From the NCBI GenBank assembly GCA_018268255.1, contig JAFDWX010000001.1:124001-188000 (forward strand): 64,000 nt of DNA, given 5' to 3'. Below the pieces are notes generated by a model. The model saw only the letters and a program-made list of their open reading frames with translations. It had not been told where the DNA came from and ran no database searches. Source of the DNA: Armatimonadota bacterium (GTDB lineage Bacteria; Armatimonadota; Fimbriimonadia; Fimbriimonadales; Fimbriimonadaceae). Of this stretch, positions 25,927 to 33,807 are shown piece after piece. The translations under genes were made by a program, and so were the position numbers. The first letter of the stretch is position 1. Each line of letters opens with the position of its first letter.

Positions 25927-25979
25927 TACAATTTGAACTTGGACAAGCCCCTCCGACAACGGGGTCTTCTAGAGAGGAG
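25927..25979 (+). promoter_or_regulatory. Promoter, leader hairpin and RBS of the lysine dehydrogenase-like gene
   Basis: TACAAT (25927-25932) fits a -10 box. The short leader contains CCCC-TCCGACAA-CGGGG, a small hairpin, and then GAGAGGAG (25972-25979), a strong ribosome binding site 8 bases before the ATG at 25988. Confidence 0.5.
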
Positions 25980-25987
25980 TATTTCCA

Positions 25988-27142
25988 ATGAGTCATGTGT
26001 TCGCCGTTTTAGGTGCGGGCATGCAGGGCACTGCTGCCGCCTACGATCTCGCCAAATTTGCCAACCCTGAACGAGTTTTGCTCGGTGATGTGTCCTTCGA
26101 TCAGGCGAAGGCCAGCGCCCATAGAGTCAACACGCTCTTGGGAACTTCGATCGTGGAACCCCACAAGGTGGATGCCATGGATCCCCAGAGCCTCGCAGGA
26201 TTTTTGCACGACTCCGATATCGTGCTCAGCTGCGTTCCCTACTGGATGCATCCGCGCATCGCCAAGGTTGCGGTCGCCACCAAAACCAACATGGTCGATC
26301 TGGGCGGAAACACCGATATCACCCATGAAACGCTCGCCTTGGATGAAGAAGCCAAAGCGGCTGGCGTCACCCTGGTGCCCGATACAGGACTTGCTCCAGG
26401 CCTGGTCAATAGCCTGGGACTTTGGGCCATCGAGCAGATGGATGAAGCCGAAATGGTCAAGCTCTATTGCGGCGTTCTCCCTCAGAATCCTGTTCCGCCG
26501 CTCAATTACAAGCTCACATTCAACGTCGAAGGCTTGGTCACGGAATACGATTTTCAGGGAGTCACTCTCCGCGACGGCAATATCCACATGGTGGATACGC
26601 TGACCGAGTTGGAAGAACTGGAAATAGACGAATTGGGCAAGATGGAAGCTTTTGTCACCAGCGGAGGTACCAGCACAGCTCCTTACACGCTCAAGGGACG
26701 CGTCCCCAATTACGAATACAAGACGATCCGCTTTCCGGGCCACTGCCAGTTCATGAAGCTCTTCAAGGATTCGGGCCTCTGGTCGTTTGATGCGGTAACC
26801 GTTCCGAGCGGTTCAGCCAAACCCCGCGAGATTTGGTACAAAGTCTTTGGCGATTACCTATCCCAGTTTGTGGATAAGGATCTCTGCGCCATCCGCGCCA
26901 TCGGCATTGGCAAGAAGAACGGCCAGCCCGTACGACACCAGATCGACATTCTGGACCGCCAGTGCGAGGAAACCGGATTCACTTCCATGGAACGCCTGAC
27001 CGGCTTCTCGATGTCGATCTATGCCATCGAAGTGGTTGAGGGCCGAACTCCGAAAGGTGGCGTTCGGTACGAAAACGCCGTCACCGGCACCAAGTTTGTG
27101 GAAGAGATCCAGAAGCGCGGTATCAAGCTGCGATTCAGCTAA
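25988..27142 (+). CDS. Saccharopine dehydrogenase family enzyme, lysine 6-dehydrogenase-like
   Basis: NAD(P)-dependent oxidoreductase of amino-acid metabolism (384 aa). The N-terminal Rossmann motif VLGAGMQGTAAAYDLAKF binds the dinucleotide. VDLGGNTDITHETLALDEEAKAAG, then VPDTGLAPGLVNSLG and TSGGTSTAPYTLKGRVPNYEYKTIRFPGH, closely follow what I know of lysine 6-dehydrogenase (lysine to allysine). Saccharopine reductase is the alternative. It has its own promoter and a strong terminator (27167-27203), so it is monocistronic. No other lysine-degradation gene is near. Confidence 0.85.
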   Translation: MSHVFAVLGAGMQGTAAAYDLAKFANPERVLLGDVSFDQAKASAHRVNTLLGTSIVEPHKVDAMDPQSLAGFLHDSDIVLSCVPYWMHPRIAKVAVATKTNMVDLGGNTDITHETLALDEEAKAAGVTLVPDTGLAPGLVNSLGLWAIEQMDEAEMVKLYCGVLPQNPVPPLNYKLTFNVEGLVTEYDFQGVTLRDGNIHMVDTLTELEELEIDELGKMEAFVTSGGTSTAPYTLKGRVPNYEYKTIRFPGHCQFMKLFKDSGLWSFDAVTVPSGSAKPREIWYKVFGDYLSQFVDKDLCAIRAIGIGKKNGQPVRHQIDILDRQCEETGFTSMERLTGFSMSIYAIEVVEGRTPKGGVRYENAVTGTKFVEEIQKRGIKLRFS

Positions 27143-27166
27143 ACAACTGACGGCCAACTTAACCAT

Positions 27167-27203
27167 AGCCTCTGGGCACGAGCCTAGGGGCTTTCGGCTT
27201 TTT
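27167..27203 (+). terminator. Terminator after the lysine dehydrogenase-like gene
   Basis: AGCCTCTGGGC (27167-27177) and GCCTAGGGGCT (27182-27192) form an 11-bp stem with two G-T pairs around an ACGA loop. TTCGGCTTTTTG follows. Confidence 0.75.
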
Positions 27204-27229
27204 GCTATTCAGATGTATGCTCATGAACG

Positions 27230-28522
27230 ATGCCATTCCCTCTTACGGTTCCCGCTGACGTGAGCGGGGAATATTTCGACTGGACCAAGACTCTGAAACC
27301 AGAGACACCTTGGCAGCACGATTACTCCCAAAGTTTGGTGATGAAGCTGTTTCTCTGCAATCGAGACAGCCAGGGCCAAGTTGGGCGGGTCTATCTCACT
27401 TTCGAAGACGCACTACAGTTGATCAAGCGACTGGACGCCATCACCTTCCAAATTCCGAAAATCGCCTATTTAGTGGGGTGGCAGTATAACGGCCACGATA
27501 GCAAATATCCGTCCTGGGACCAAGTAAATTCAGCTCTCAAGCGACCGCAGGACAAGTCCGCTCTGGACAGTCTCAAATGGGTCATTCGTGAGGCCCGGAA
27601 GTACCACACCGATGTCAGCCTGCACGTCAATATGATCGACGCGTATAAAGATAGCCCACTGTGGCAGGACTATTTTGATCAGGACATTATCGCCAAGGAC
27701 CAAAGTGGGAATCCCATCCCTGGCGAGACTTTCGATGGTATCCAAAGTTATCAGATCAGCTATGCCCAGGAGTGGAGGAAGGGACGTACTCAGAAGCGGA
27801 TCGACAACCTCATCAAAATGCTTCCGGAATTGAAGAAGAGTGGAACCATTCATCTCGATGCATTCCATTCGATGCGACCCTCGGGCGTGGGCGAGATGAT
27901 CAGTCCCTACCTGGGTATTTCAACTGACGAAGAAGTAGCCACCCAGCGTAAGATTTTCCGATACTTTCGAAAGTACGGGATCGATGCTACGTGCGAGGGA
28001 GGCATGTACTGGCTGCGCCGCGATCCTTTTGTCGGCCTACAGCCGATGGCTTGGCACTTTCATGCAGAAAATTTTGCTAATGAAGATTGGTTAGGGAAAC
28101 CGAAAGGATTTGCTGGATTGCCACCGCAGCTTTACTGCGGGACGCCCTTCAATACGGAGGTCATCGCGATGAAAGATCCCGTTGCACTTCCGGAATACAT
28201 CCCCAATGTTTGCCTCAAGTTGGCACCCTGGTATCTCCGCAATCGCGTTCCACAGCCAAAAGGAGTCAACGCAGTCGTGGAAGACCGTATGGTGTTCTGC
28301 CCTGCGTTGTGGACCAAGAACCTAATTCTGGCGTACAGTGCCGACGTTATAGGTCCGCGGAAATTCCAACTTCCAGATTCGTGGCCAAAAGCAAAAGCCG
28401 TAAAAGTGAGCCACTATACGTTGGAGGGCGAACTCAATTCCCGAGCGGTTAATGTTGACAATAGCCAGATTGAGATTGAAATGCGAGCGGGCCAAGCTCT
28501 GACAATTCGTCCAGTTCGTTAG
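27230..28522 (+). CDS. Putative glycoside hydrolase, GH101/GH129-like barrel
   Basis: A 430-residue protein without signal peptide that reads as a (beta/alpha)8 glycosidase barrel. An Asp at the end of a strand (TIHLDAFHSMRPSG, about residue 205-212) and a Glu/Asp-containing strand (YGIDATCEGGMYWLRRD, about 250-262) would be the catalytic pair; a beta-sandwich C-terminus follows (about 345-430). The arrangement recalls endo-alpha-N-acetylgalactosaminidase-type families, but I cannot fix the family or the substrate. The ATG at 27230 was taken because the protein begins directly with a coherent strand. Being cytoplasmic, it would act on imported oligosaccharides. Confidence 0.6.
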   Translation: MPFPLTVPADVSGEYFDWTKTLKPETPWQHDYSQSLVMKLFLCNRDSQGQVGRVYLTFEDALQLIKRLDAITFQIPKIAYLVGWQYNGHDSKYPSWDQVNSALKRPQDKSALDSLKWVIREARKYHTDVSLHVNMIDAYKDSPLWQDYFDQDIIAKDQSGNPIPGETFDGIQSYQISYAQEWRKGRTQKRIDNLIKMLPELKKSGTIHLDAFHSMRPSGVGEMISPYLGISTDEEVATQRKIFRYFRKYGIDATCEGGMYWLRRDPFVGLQPMAWHFHAENFANEDWLGKPKGFAGLPPQLYCGTPFNTEVIAMKDPVALPEYIPNVCLKLAPWYLRNRVPQPKGVNAVVEDRMVFCPALWTKNLILAYSADVIGPRKFQLPDSWPKAKAVKVSHYTLEGELNSRAVNVDNSQIEIEMRAGQALTIRPVR

Positions 28523-28562
28523 CCCTGGAAGCCAGTATTTATACTGGCAACGACATTCAGAC

Positions 28563-28620
28563 AAAAAAATAGCCGACCAGAGGGAGAGGACAGAAGCTGG
28601 TCGGCAGATATTTCGTTTTT
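28563..28620. terminator. Bidirectional terminator hairpin
   Basis: A perfect 9-bp stem, GCCGACCAG (28572-28580) with CTGGTCGGC (28597-28605), has an A7 run on its left and a T-rich run on its right. It ends the 27230 gene on the plus strand and would also stop minus-strand transcription, although no minus-strand gene lies to the right. Confidence 0.65.
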
Positions 28621-28751
28621 GCTGTCTCAGGCATTTCGCGGACGCTCAGCCTTGAGTAGATTCTTTCGTAGATATATCGGGGACAAGCCCTTGTATTTGT
28701 GACAACGATATTTCCACTGCCACAAAAATTCTCTAATTTCGGGCATCCAAG

Positions 28752-28757
28752 TATAAT
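28752..28757 (+). promoter_or_regulatory. -10 box of the small membrane ORF, leaderless start
   Basis: A consensus TATAAT ends 7 bases before the GTG at 28765. There is no ribosome binding site between them. Confidence 0.5.
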
Positions 28758-28764
28758 TCCACCC

Positions 28765-28914
28765 GTGCCGTTGAACTCGGAACAGCCGAAATTGCCGCAA
28801 GAAAAATTCCCATGGGTGCCATTGGTGCTTTTGGTGATCGGCATTCTCGTGTTCTGGGTCTTGCCATTCCAGCTTAAGGATCGATCCCAAGAAATCCAGT
28901 TCAGCGCACGCTAG
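28765..28914 (+). CDS. Small single-pass membrane protein
   Basis: A 49-residue protein, not recognised. It has a polar Pro/Gln-rich N-terminus, one transmembrane helix (about residues 17-36) and a short polar tail. The GTG at 28765 is chosen because a perfect -10 box ends 7 bases upstream; the frame is open to 28699, but that part would lie upstream of the promoter. It precedes the YchF-like gene by 9 bases, so the two are probably co-transcribed. Too short for homology by eye. Confidence 0.5.
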   Translation: MPLNSEQPKLPQEKFPWVPLVLLVIGILVFWVLPFQLKDRSQEIQFSAR

Positions 28915-28923
28915 CCAAACCCC

Positions 28924-29982
28924 ATGAAAGTCGGACTGATCGGTTATTCGCAATCGGGCCGCAGCGCGCTTTACCGTGCCTGCGCCAAAGGCCAAGCCAA
29001 AGGCAGCGTCACAGCAGTGCCTGTACCCGATGAACGCTTCGACAAAATCGTCGATCAGGTCAAACCCAAAAAGGTCACTCCCGCGACGGTGATCTTGGAT
29101 GATGACCACGAGCCGATCTCGGGTGGGCAGGGCAAGGCATTTTCAACACGCCTCTTGGATTCGGCCCGCAAAATGGACGTTCTGCTCCACGTTGTGCGCG
29201 CATTCGAAAGCAACATCGCTCCCTATCATGCGGAGGTCAATCCCACTCGCGACCAGCAACTCGTGGACGAAGAGCTCCTGCTTGCCGACCTCCAGATCAT
29301 CGAAAATCGGCTGGAAAAGCTGGCCAAGAGCCTGAACGCTCGACAGCCCGGCCACCAAGATTATCTGGAGAAAGCTTTCTTTGAGCGCATCCAGCCCATC
29401 TTGGAAGAAGGCACTCCTTTGAGGGCAGTGGAGTTCACAGAGGACGAGCAAGGGATCGTTCGCAACTTCCAGTTCCTCAGCGCAAAGCAGATGGTGGTGG
29501 CCTTTAACGTCGCCGAGGACGAGGCGGCTCAGCCTAGCCAAGCTATCCAAGACCGAATGGCGCACCTCAAAACTCAAGGAACCGAGAGTTTTGCCGTTTG
29601 TGCGACCATTGAGGAGGAAATCGCCCAGCTCGATCCGGCGGACCAGCCCGAATTCCTTTCCAGCTTGGGTCTCACCGAGCCAGCCAGCACGCGCCTGATC
29701 CAAGCGATCTACCGCGCATTGGGGCTGATCACTTTCTTCACTGCGGGTGAGTCGGAAACCCGAGCTTGGCCTCTTCGGTCAGGTTCCAATGCGCTGAAGG
29801 CAGCGGGCACCATCCACACCGATATCGCCAAGGGCTTCATTCGGTCTGAAACCGTGAGCTATGCCGATTACTGCGAGTTCGGCTCCCTGGATGCGGCCTA
29901 CGCGGCGGGCAAGATGCGGCTGGAAGGCAAGGAGTATGTCGTTCAGGACGGCGATCTCCTCCATATCCGCAACAAGAGCTGA
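28924..29982 (+). CDS. YchF-like (DUF933/TGS) protein with degenerate nucleotide site
   Basis: Related to the ribosome-associated ATPase YchF/OLA1. The C-terminal half is a clear match: coiled coil (about residues 125-155), then LITFFTAGESETRAWPLRSGSNALKAAG split around the TGS domain, HTDIAKGFIR and GKEYVVQDGDLLHI. The N-terminal GTPase-like domain is worn: the P-loop reads G7YSQSG12R13S14, with Arg for the invariant Lys, and the switch-2 DxAG motif is replaced by acidic DDDHEP. It may still bind RNA or ribosomes, but hydrolysis is doubtful. At 352 aa it is near the usual 363. It follows a tiny membrane ORF and precedes the methyltransferase gene by 41 bases. Confidence 0.85.
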   Translation: MKVGLIGYSQSGRSALYRACAKGQAKGSVTAVPVPDERFDKIVDQVKPKKVTPATVILDDDHEPISGGQGKAFSTRLLDSARKMDVLLHVVRAFESNIAPYHAEVNPTRDQQLVDEELLLADLQIIENRLEKLAKSLNARQPGHQDYLEKAFFERIQPILEEGTPLRAVEFTEDEQGIVRNFQFLSAKQMVVAFNVAEDEAAQPSQAIQDRMAHLKTQGTESFAVCATIEEEIAQLDPADQPEFLSSLGLTEPASTRLIQAIYRALGLITFFTAGESETRAWPLRSGSNALKAAGTIHTDIAKGFIRSETVSYADYCEFGSLDAAYAAGKMRLEGKEYVVQDGDLLHIRNKS

Positions 29983-30023
29983 GGTCCGACATCTTCACTC
30001 CGGAACGTCCCACGCCGGTTGAG

Positions 30024-31121
30024 TTGCAGGCTTTGGAGATTGCCAAGGGCCTGGAAGCCACCCCCAAGAACTTGGAGGCTGTAGCCGCGCGGACGAGCCC
30101 GGAAGCGGCTCGATGGGCCTTTACGCAATGGCGTCTGCGCGATCGAGCCAAAGCCAAGTTCGATTGGGCCCTGGACGGCCTTTTTGTTGATGAGGCCCTG
30201 CAACAAGCGTCCCACCAGGCCATCGCTCGGTACCATGCGTCGCTTTTTCCAACTGGAGTCCCTGTGGCGGACCTCACTTGTGGCATTGGGGGTGACCTCC
30301 GCGAATTAAGCGCACGGGGACCAGCGATCGGCTTCGACCTGGATGCGGAACGGCTTAGCTACGCCGACCACAATTGCCGATCGGCGGTTCAACTGTATCA
30401 CGAAGATTCGCTCTCGGCAACGTGGAATTTTGAGTACGCCATCGCCGATCCAGCGCGGCGAGTTTCGGGCCAAAGGACGCTCGACCCGAGCCAGTTTTCA
30501 CCCGATCCTGTTAAGTTGAGAGAGCGCATGAGAGCCCTCAAACTGGGTGCTATTAAGCTCTCGCCCATGCTCCCCGACTCGTTTCTTGCTCTGTTGGGAG
30601 GGAGCGTCCAATTTCTCTCAAACCATGGTGAGTGCAGCGAAGCACTTGTGCTTCTCGGTCGGGACCTGGAGCAATTGCCACCGCGAGCAGTCCACATTCG
30701 CTCCGGCGAATCCCTCTTGGCTTCGGTTGCTTCGTTCCCACAGGTCGAGACGCCAGGTAATTTCATTTTCGAGGCGGATCCTGCAGCCATTCGAGCTCAC
30801 TGTCTCCCTGCGCTAGCCGAGGCGCACCAATTGCAGCTTTTGGGAGATTCGAACGGCTATTTGACGGGCGATGTGCTCGCCTCCACTCCCTTTCTAACTT
30901 GCTTCGAAGTGATTGCAGTCTCGAAATTGGATGCAGGTGCTCTTCTGAATGAGCTGCGCCGCCACGGGCTCAAGGCAGAGTCTATCAAACCTCGCGGGGT
31001 TCAGATCGAACCAGCGGAATGGGTGAAGCGACTGCAGAAGGCCGAGGGGCATCCCGCCTCGGTGCTCGTTTTTTCCACCCAGGTTGGCGTTCGGTGCGCA
31101 ATTTGCAGACGGCGACCCTAA
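30024..31121 (+). CDS. Class-I SAM-dependent methyltransferase with THUMP-like domain
   Basis: Predicted RNA or protein methyltransferase. The SAM-binding motif I is VADLTCGIGGDLREL (about residues 81-95), followed by AIGFDLDAERL (acidic ribose contact) and the motif-IV-like YAIADPARR. An N-terminal helical segment (about 1-75) and a C-terminal beta-rich domain (about 255-365) ending in CAICRRRP fit the THUMP-like class annotated in many bacteria without a known substrate. The start is uncertain: TTG at 30024 is the first usable codon, though the frame is open back to the YchF-like stop and GAGGT lies at 29981. Confidence 0.78.
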   Translation: MQALEIAKGLEATPKNLEAVAARTSPEAARWAFTQWRLRDRAKAKFDWALDGLFVDEALQQASHQAIARYHASLFPTGVPVADLTCGIGGDLRELSARGPAIGFDLDAERLSYADHNCRSAVQLYHEDSLSATWNFEYAIADPARRVSGQRTLDPSQFSPDPVKLRERMRALKLGAIKLSPMLPDSFLALLGGSVQFLSNHGECSEALVLLGRDLEQLPPRAVHIRSGESLLASVASFPQVETPGNFIFEADPAAIRAHCLPALAEAHQLQLLGDSNGYLTGDVLASTPFLTCFEVIAVSKLDAGALLNELRRHGLKAESIKPRGVQIEPAEWVKRLQKAEGHPASVLVFSTQVGVRCAICRRRP

Positions 31122-31200
31122 AGATCGCTGATTTTCATCCCGAAACCAATGAATGGTTGAGAGCGAGTCACGCTCAAAAACCTAAAGTGAGTTGTTAGAG

Positions 31201-32754
31201 ATGGATCTCTTAAACATCGAATGCCAGTTGACCCAAGCCCAGATGGCACGCTATCTGGCGGGTGAAAATTTGCCCGCCGATACGGTGAAACAACTCGAAC
31301 GGCATCTCGCGGAATGCGCCAATTGCCGTGACGCCGCAGAAGCCAAGAAACAAGATCTTGAACTCGCGGCGCAATCTCCGAGCACCCCAGCACCGGAACC
31401 AACACCCGAAATCACGCCAACCGCCACGCAGGCCCAGCCGGAGCCTGCAGCAGCAGCGGAATCAAGCGGTGGAAACCTATCGGATGACGACATCGCTGCA
31501 CTCTTCAACCAGATGGAGCCAGAACCTGTCGGTGTGGTGGCGGAGTCACCGCCAGAACCTGAAACCGAGCCTATTGTCGAAGACCTGCCCATTCCTTCGA
31601 CCTCCGACTCCATCTCCGATGACGATATTGCCAATCTCATAAGCGAAATGCACGAGGCAGAAGCTGCTTCGGCTTCGGCGGCACAGGAAGCAAGCCCCGC
31701 GGAATCGCCGACCCCGGCCACGCCCGCATCATCTCAACCGGTATCGAGCACTGCCGCTGAAAAACCAAAACAGGCCGAGCCAACTTCAGCTCCATCGCGG
31801 CCGATGGATCTCGGTGGTCCGTCCCCAAGAGATCTCTCTGAAGAGGATCTTGACAACATCTTTGCGGAGCTGGCAAGCGGCCCGAGCCAGTTCCTTTCGA
31901 AGCCTGAAGAACCTAAGGCATCCCCGCTCGATGACTTGCAGCCAGCGGAGGACATCCTCTCTCCAGACGAATTGGAAGCGCTCATCTCGGGATCGAGTGA
32001 CCCCGAAGAAGCCCGAGCTGCCAAAGCCTCAGAGGACCCACCTCCGGCACCAGTGCCGAGCCCCTCTCCCGCCGATAGTGCTATTTCGGACCCAAAGCCT
32101 TCCGAAGAGGATACAGAGGCGGAAGAAGTCCCGGCGAAAATGAGCTTCCTCACGGCGCTCAAGACCCTTCCATTACCCGTCGTCATCAAGCAGAACGCCA
32201 AGATGATCGCTCTTGCGGGCGGTCTTGCAGTCGTTCTCGCCACGATGAGTTTCATGATGAAAGGTGGTGGAGGAATCACCGGCGATAAGGTTTTGAAGCC
32301 AGGAGAGACTCTCGAAGCCGAAAAAGCAAGTTCGGAGCACGCCAAAGAGGATAGCAAGCCTGAAAAGGCACAAGCCAACCATGGCGAAACCAAGCCGAGC
32401 AAGGCTCAGGAGGAGGAACCGATCGATGCGTCGGGCGAGGATTGGAGTTCTGAAAATCCGGAACGCGACCACAACGAAGCAACTCATGCGACCAAAGAGG
32501 AGTTCGTCGTTGCCACGGGTGACGGGTCGGTAACCAAACACGAGTACAGCAACGGGAAGCCAGCGACCTCAGCCAACAAAAAGGCACTTCGACCCGCGCA
32601 ACCGAAGACTCGTACGAAACGCGTGAACAGGTCTCCCCAAAAACACAAAGCAAGTTCTGAAAAGCCCGCTGGAGGCACCAAGAAACTATCGGGAAGCGGC
32701 GTTACCGTCCACGACGAACATGGAGCCGGAAGCTCCGTAAAGGTTTACGACTGA
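31201..32754 (+). CDS. Zinc-finger membrane protein with four FliM-like motifs
   Basis: A 517-residue protein of unknown role. The N-terminus is an anti-sigma-like zinc finger (HLAECANC: H-x3-C-x2-C, about residues 36-43). A long Pro/Ala/Glu-rich disordered region (about 55-315) contains four evenly styled peptides: LSDDDIAALF (93), ISDDDIANLI (138), LSEEDLDNIF (212) and LSPDELEALI (253). They resemble the N-terminal CheY-binding peptide of FliM (LSQDEIDALL). One transmembrane helix (about 335-353) follows, then a Lys/Glu-rich and basic C-terminal tail outside the membrane. The ATG at 31201 is preferred over TTG at 31192. The next gene, a periplasmic STN protein, may be its partner. Confidence 0.75.
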   Translation: MDLLNIECQLTQAQMARYLAGENLPADTVKQLERHLAECANCRDAAEAKKQDLELAAQSPSTPAPEPTPEITPTATQAQPEPAAAAESSGGNLSDDDIAALFNQMEPEPVGVVAESPPEPETEPIVEDLPIPSTSDSISDDDIANLISEMHEAEAASASAAQEASPAESPTPATPASSQPVSSTAAEKPKQAEPTSAPSRPMDLGGPSPRDLSEEDLDNIFAELASGPSQFLSKPEEPKASPLDDLQPAEDILSPDELEALISGSSDPEEARAAKASEDPPPAPVPSPSPADSAISDPKPSEEDTEAEEVPAKMSFLTALKTLPLPVVIKQNAKMIALAGGLAVVLATMSFMMKGGGGITGDKVLKPGETLEAEKASSEHAKEDSKPEKAQANHGETKPSKAQEEEPIDASGEDWSSENPERDHNEATHATKEEFVVATGDGSVTKHEYSNGKPATSANKKALRPAQPKTRTKRVNRSPQKHKASSEKPAGGTKKLSGSGVTVHDEHGAGSSVKVYD

Positions 32755-32844
32755 TTTGACTTGGCTAGCGAATCGAATCGCCCTTAGTGGTTCGTCTGTA
32801 TCACTAGCCCAATCTATGGCAATTTGCCAGACAAGGACAAACGG

Positions 32845-33561
32845 ATGAAGAAGATCTTGATTGCACTGCTCGCGATGGCTGTGGGAACGTCAGCTTTTGC
32901 TGATCCAACGACACCAGACGGCACCACAAGTGGAACAAACAAAGTACCCGTCGAGAAGATGGTGGACACCAACAAGGATGGAACGGTTTCCATTCTTTCG
33001 AAAGGTAAGGATGTTCGCGATGTCCTAACCGACCTGTTCACCCAGGCCAAGAAGAATTTTGTCGTTGACAAACTCAGCCGAATCGACCTCTATCTGTCGC
33101 TCAACAATATTGAGTTTGACGAAACGCTTCAAATCATCTGTAAGCTGGCAAATCTCGACTTCGAGATTCAGAACGGAATTTACTACATTACAAAATTCGA
33201 TCCCAACAAAAAGCAGATCAAGGATCCTGAACCCGGGAAGACCGGTATGGGAACCCCGACTCAGCCCAAGTACGTTGGCAAGCTCTCTCCAGTTGTATTG
33301 GACAAGAAGGTGACCGTGCGATACAACAAGACGGATTTCCGTGAGGTGATCAAAGGTATCGCGCGACAAGCCGACATTTGGATCGAGGTGGATGCCAATC
33401 TTCCTGAGCGAAAGGTCGATGCGTATCTCATCGAGACCTCTGTCAAACAGAGCTTGGATATGCTCACCAGCGCGCTCGGTTTGGAGTACAAATTCACCGA
33501 GAATATGTCGATCATGATCTACAAGCCCCAGAAGAACGAAGTTAAAATCGCGGACAACTAA
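32845..33561 (+). CDS. Periplasmic protein with two STN/secretin-N-like domains
   Basis: Exported 238-residue protein. After the signal peptide (KKILIALLAMAVGTSAFA) come two copies of a short beta-alpha-beta domain: residues about 50-115 (KDVRDVLTDLFTQAKKNFVV..LSLNNIEFDETLQIICKLANL) and about 155-230 (TDFREVIKGIARQADIWIEV..VKQSLDMLTSALGL). This is the plan of the STN and secretin N-domains of PilQ/GspD and TonB receptors. There is no secretin barrel, so it may be an accessory or scaffold for a type IV pilus-like machine, or it may bind another envelope complex. The ATG at 32845 follows AAGGAC. It sits 90 bases after the zinc-finger membrane gene and ends at a strong terminator. Confidence 0.75.
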   Translation: MKKILIALLAMAVGTSAFADPTTPDGTTSGTNKVPVEKMVDTNKDGTVSILSKGKDVRDVLTDLFTQAKKNFVVDKLSRIDLYLSLNNIEFDETLQIICKLANLDFEIQNGIYYITKFDPNKKQIKDPEPGKTGMGTPTQPKYVGKLSPVVLDKKVTVRYNKTDFREVIKGIARQADIWIEVDANLPERKVDAYLIETSVKQSLDMLTSALGLEYKFTENMSIMIYKPQKNEVKIADN

Positions 33562-33580
33562 ACCGCACTTCAGATTGGGT

Positions 33581-33623
33581 GAAAGCTGGAACTCGCTAAC
33601 GGCGAGTTTCAGCTTTCTTTTTT
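33581..33623 (+). terminator. Strong terminator after the STN-domain gene
   Basis: A 16-bp stem, GAAAGCTGGAACTCGC (33581-33596) with GCGAGTTTCAGCTTTC (33602-33617), has a single G-T pair, a 5-base loop and T6 directly after. Confidence 0.9.
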
Positions 33624-33805
33624 GCTCTTGCCCACTCGAGTATCAACACGACGATCCCAAACACGGCAAACAGCACTGCCAGCCAATCTGGCCCATTGAG
33701 CCGCTTCATCTGGATTCCACCCATGATGGAGACAGCACCCACCCAGATCACGAGCGCGTGCATTATTCGCTCCCATAGTGCCTTTAGCCGCTGAACCCAG
33801 CTCAC
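33596..33805 (-). CDS. Small two-helix membrane protein
   Basis: A 69-residue protein with two transmembrane helices (about 13-31 and 41-58), a basic N-terminus and a Lys/Arg-rich tail. It starts with GTG 2 bases after the stop of the acyl-CoA synthetase on the same strand, so it is probably co-transcribed. Its stop lies inside the terminator stem of the opposite gene. No family recognised; the membrane topology and spacing are the only support. Confidence 0.5.
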   Translation of the reverse strand: MSWVQRLKALWERIMHALVIWVGAVSIMGGIQMKRLNGPDWLAVLFAVFGIVVLILEWARAKKKAETRR

Positions 33806-33807
33806 GC

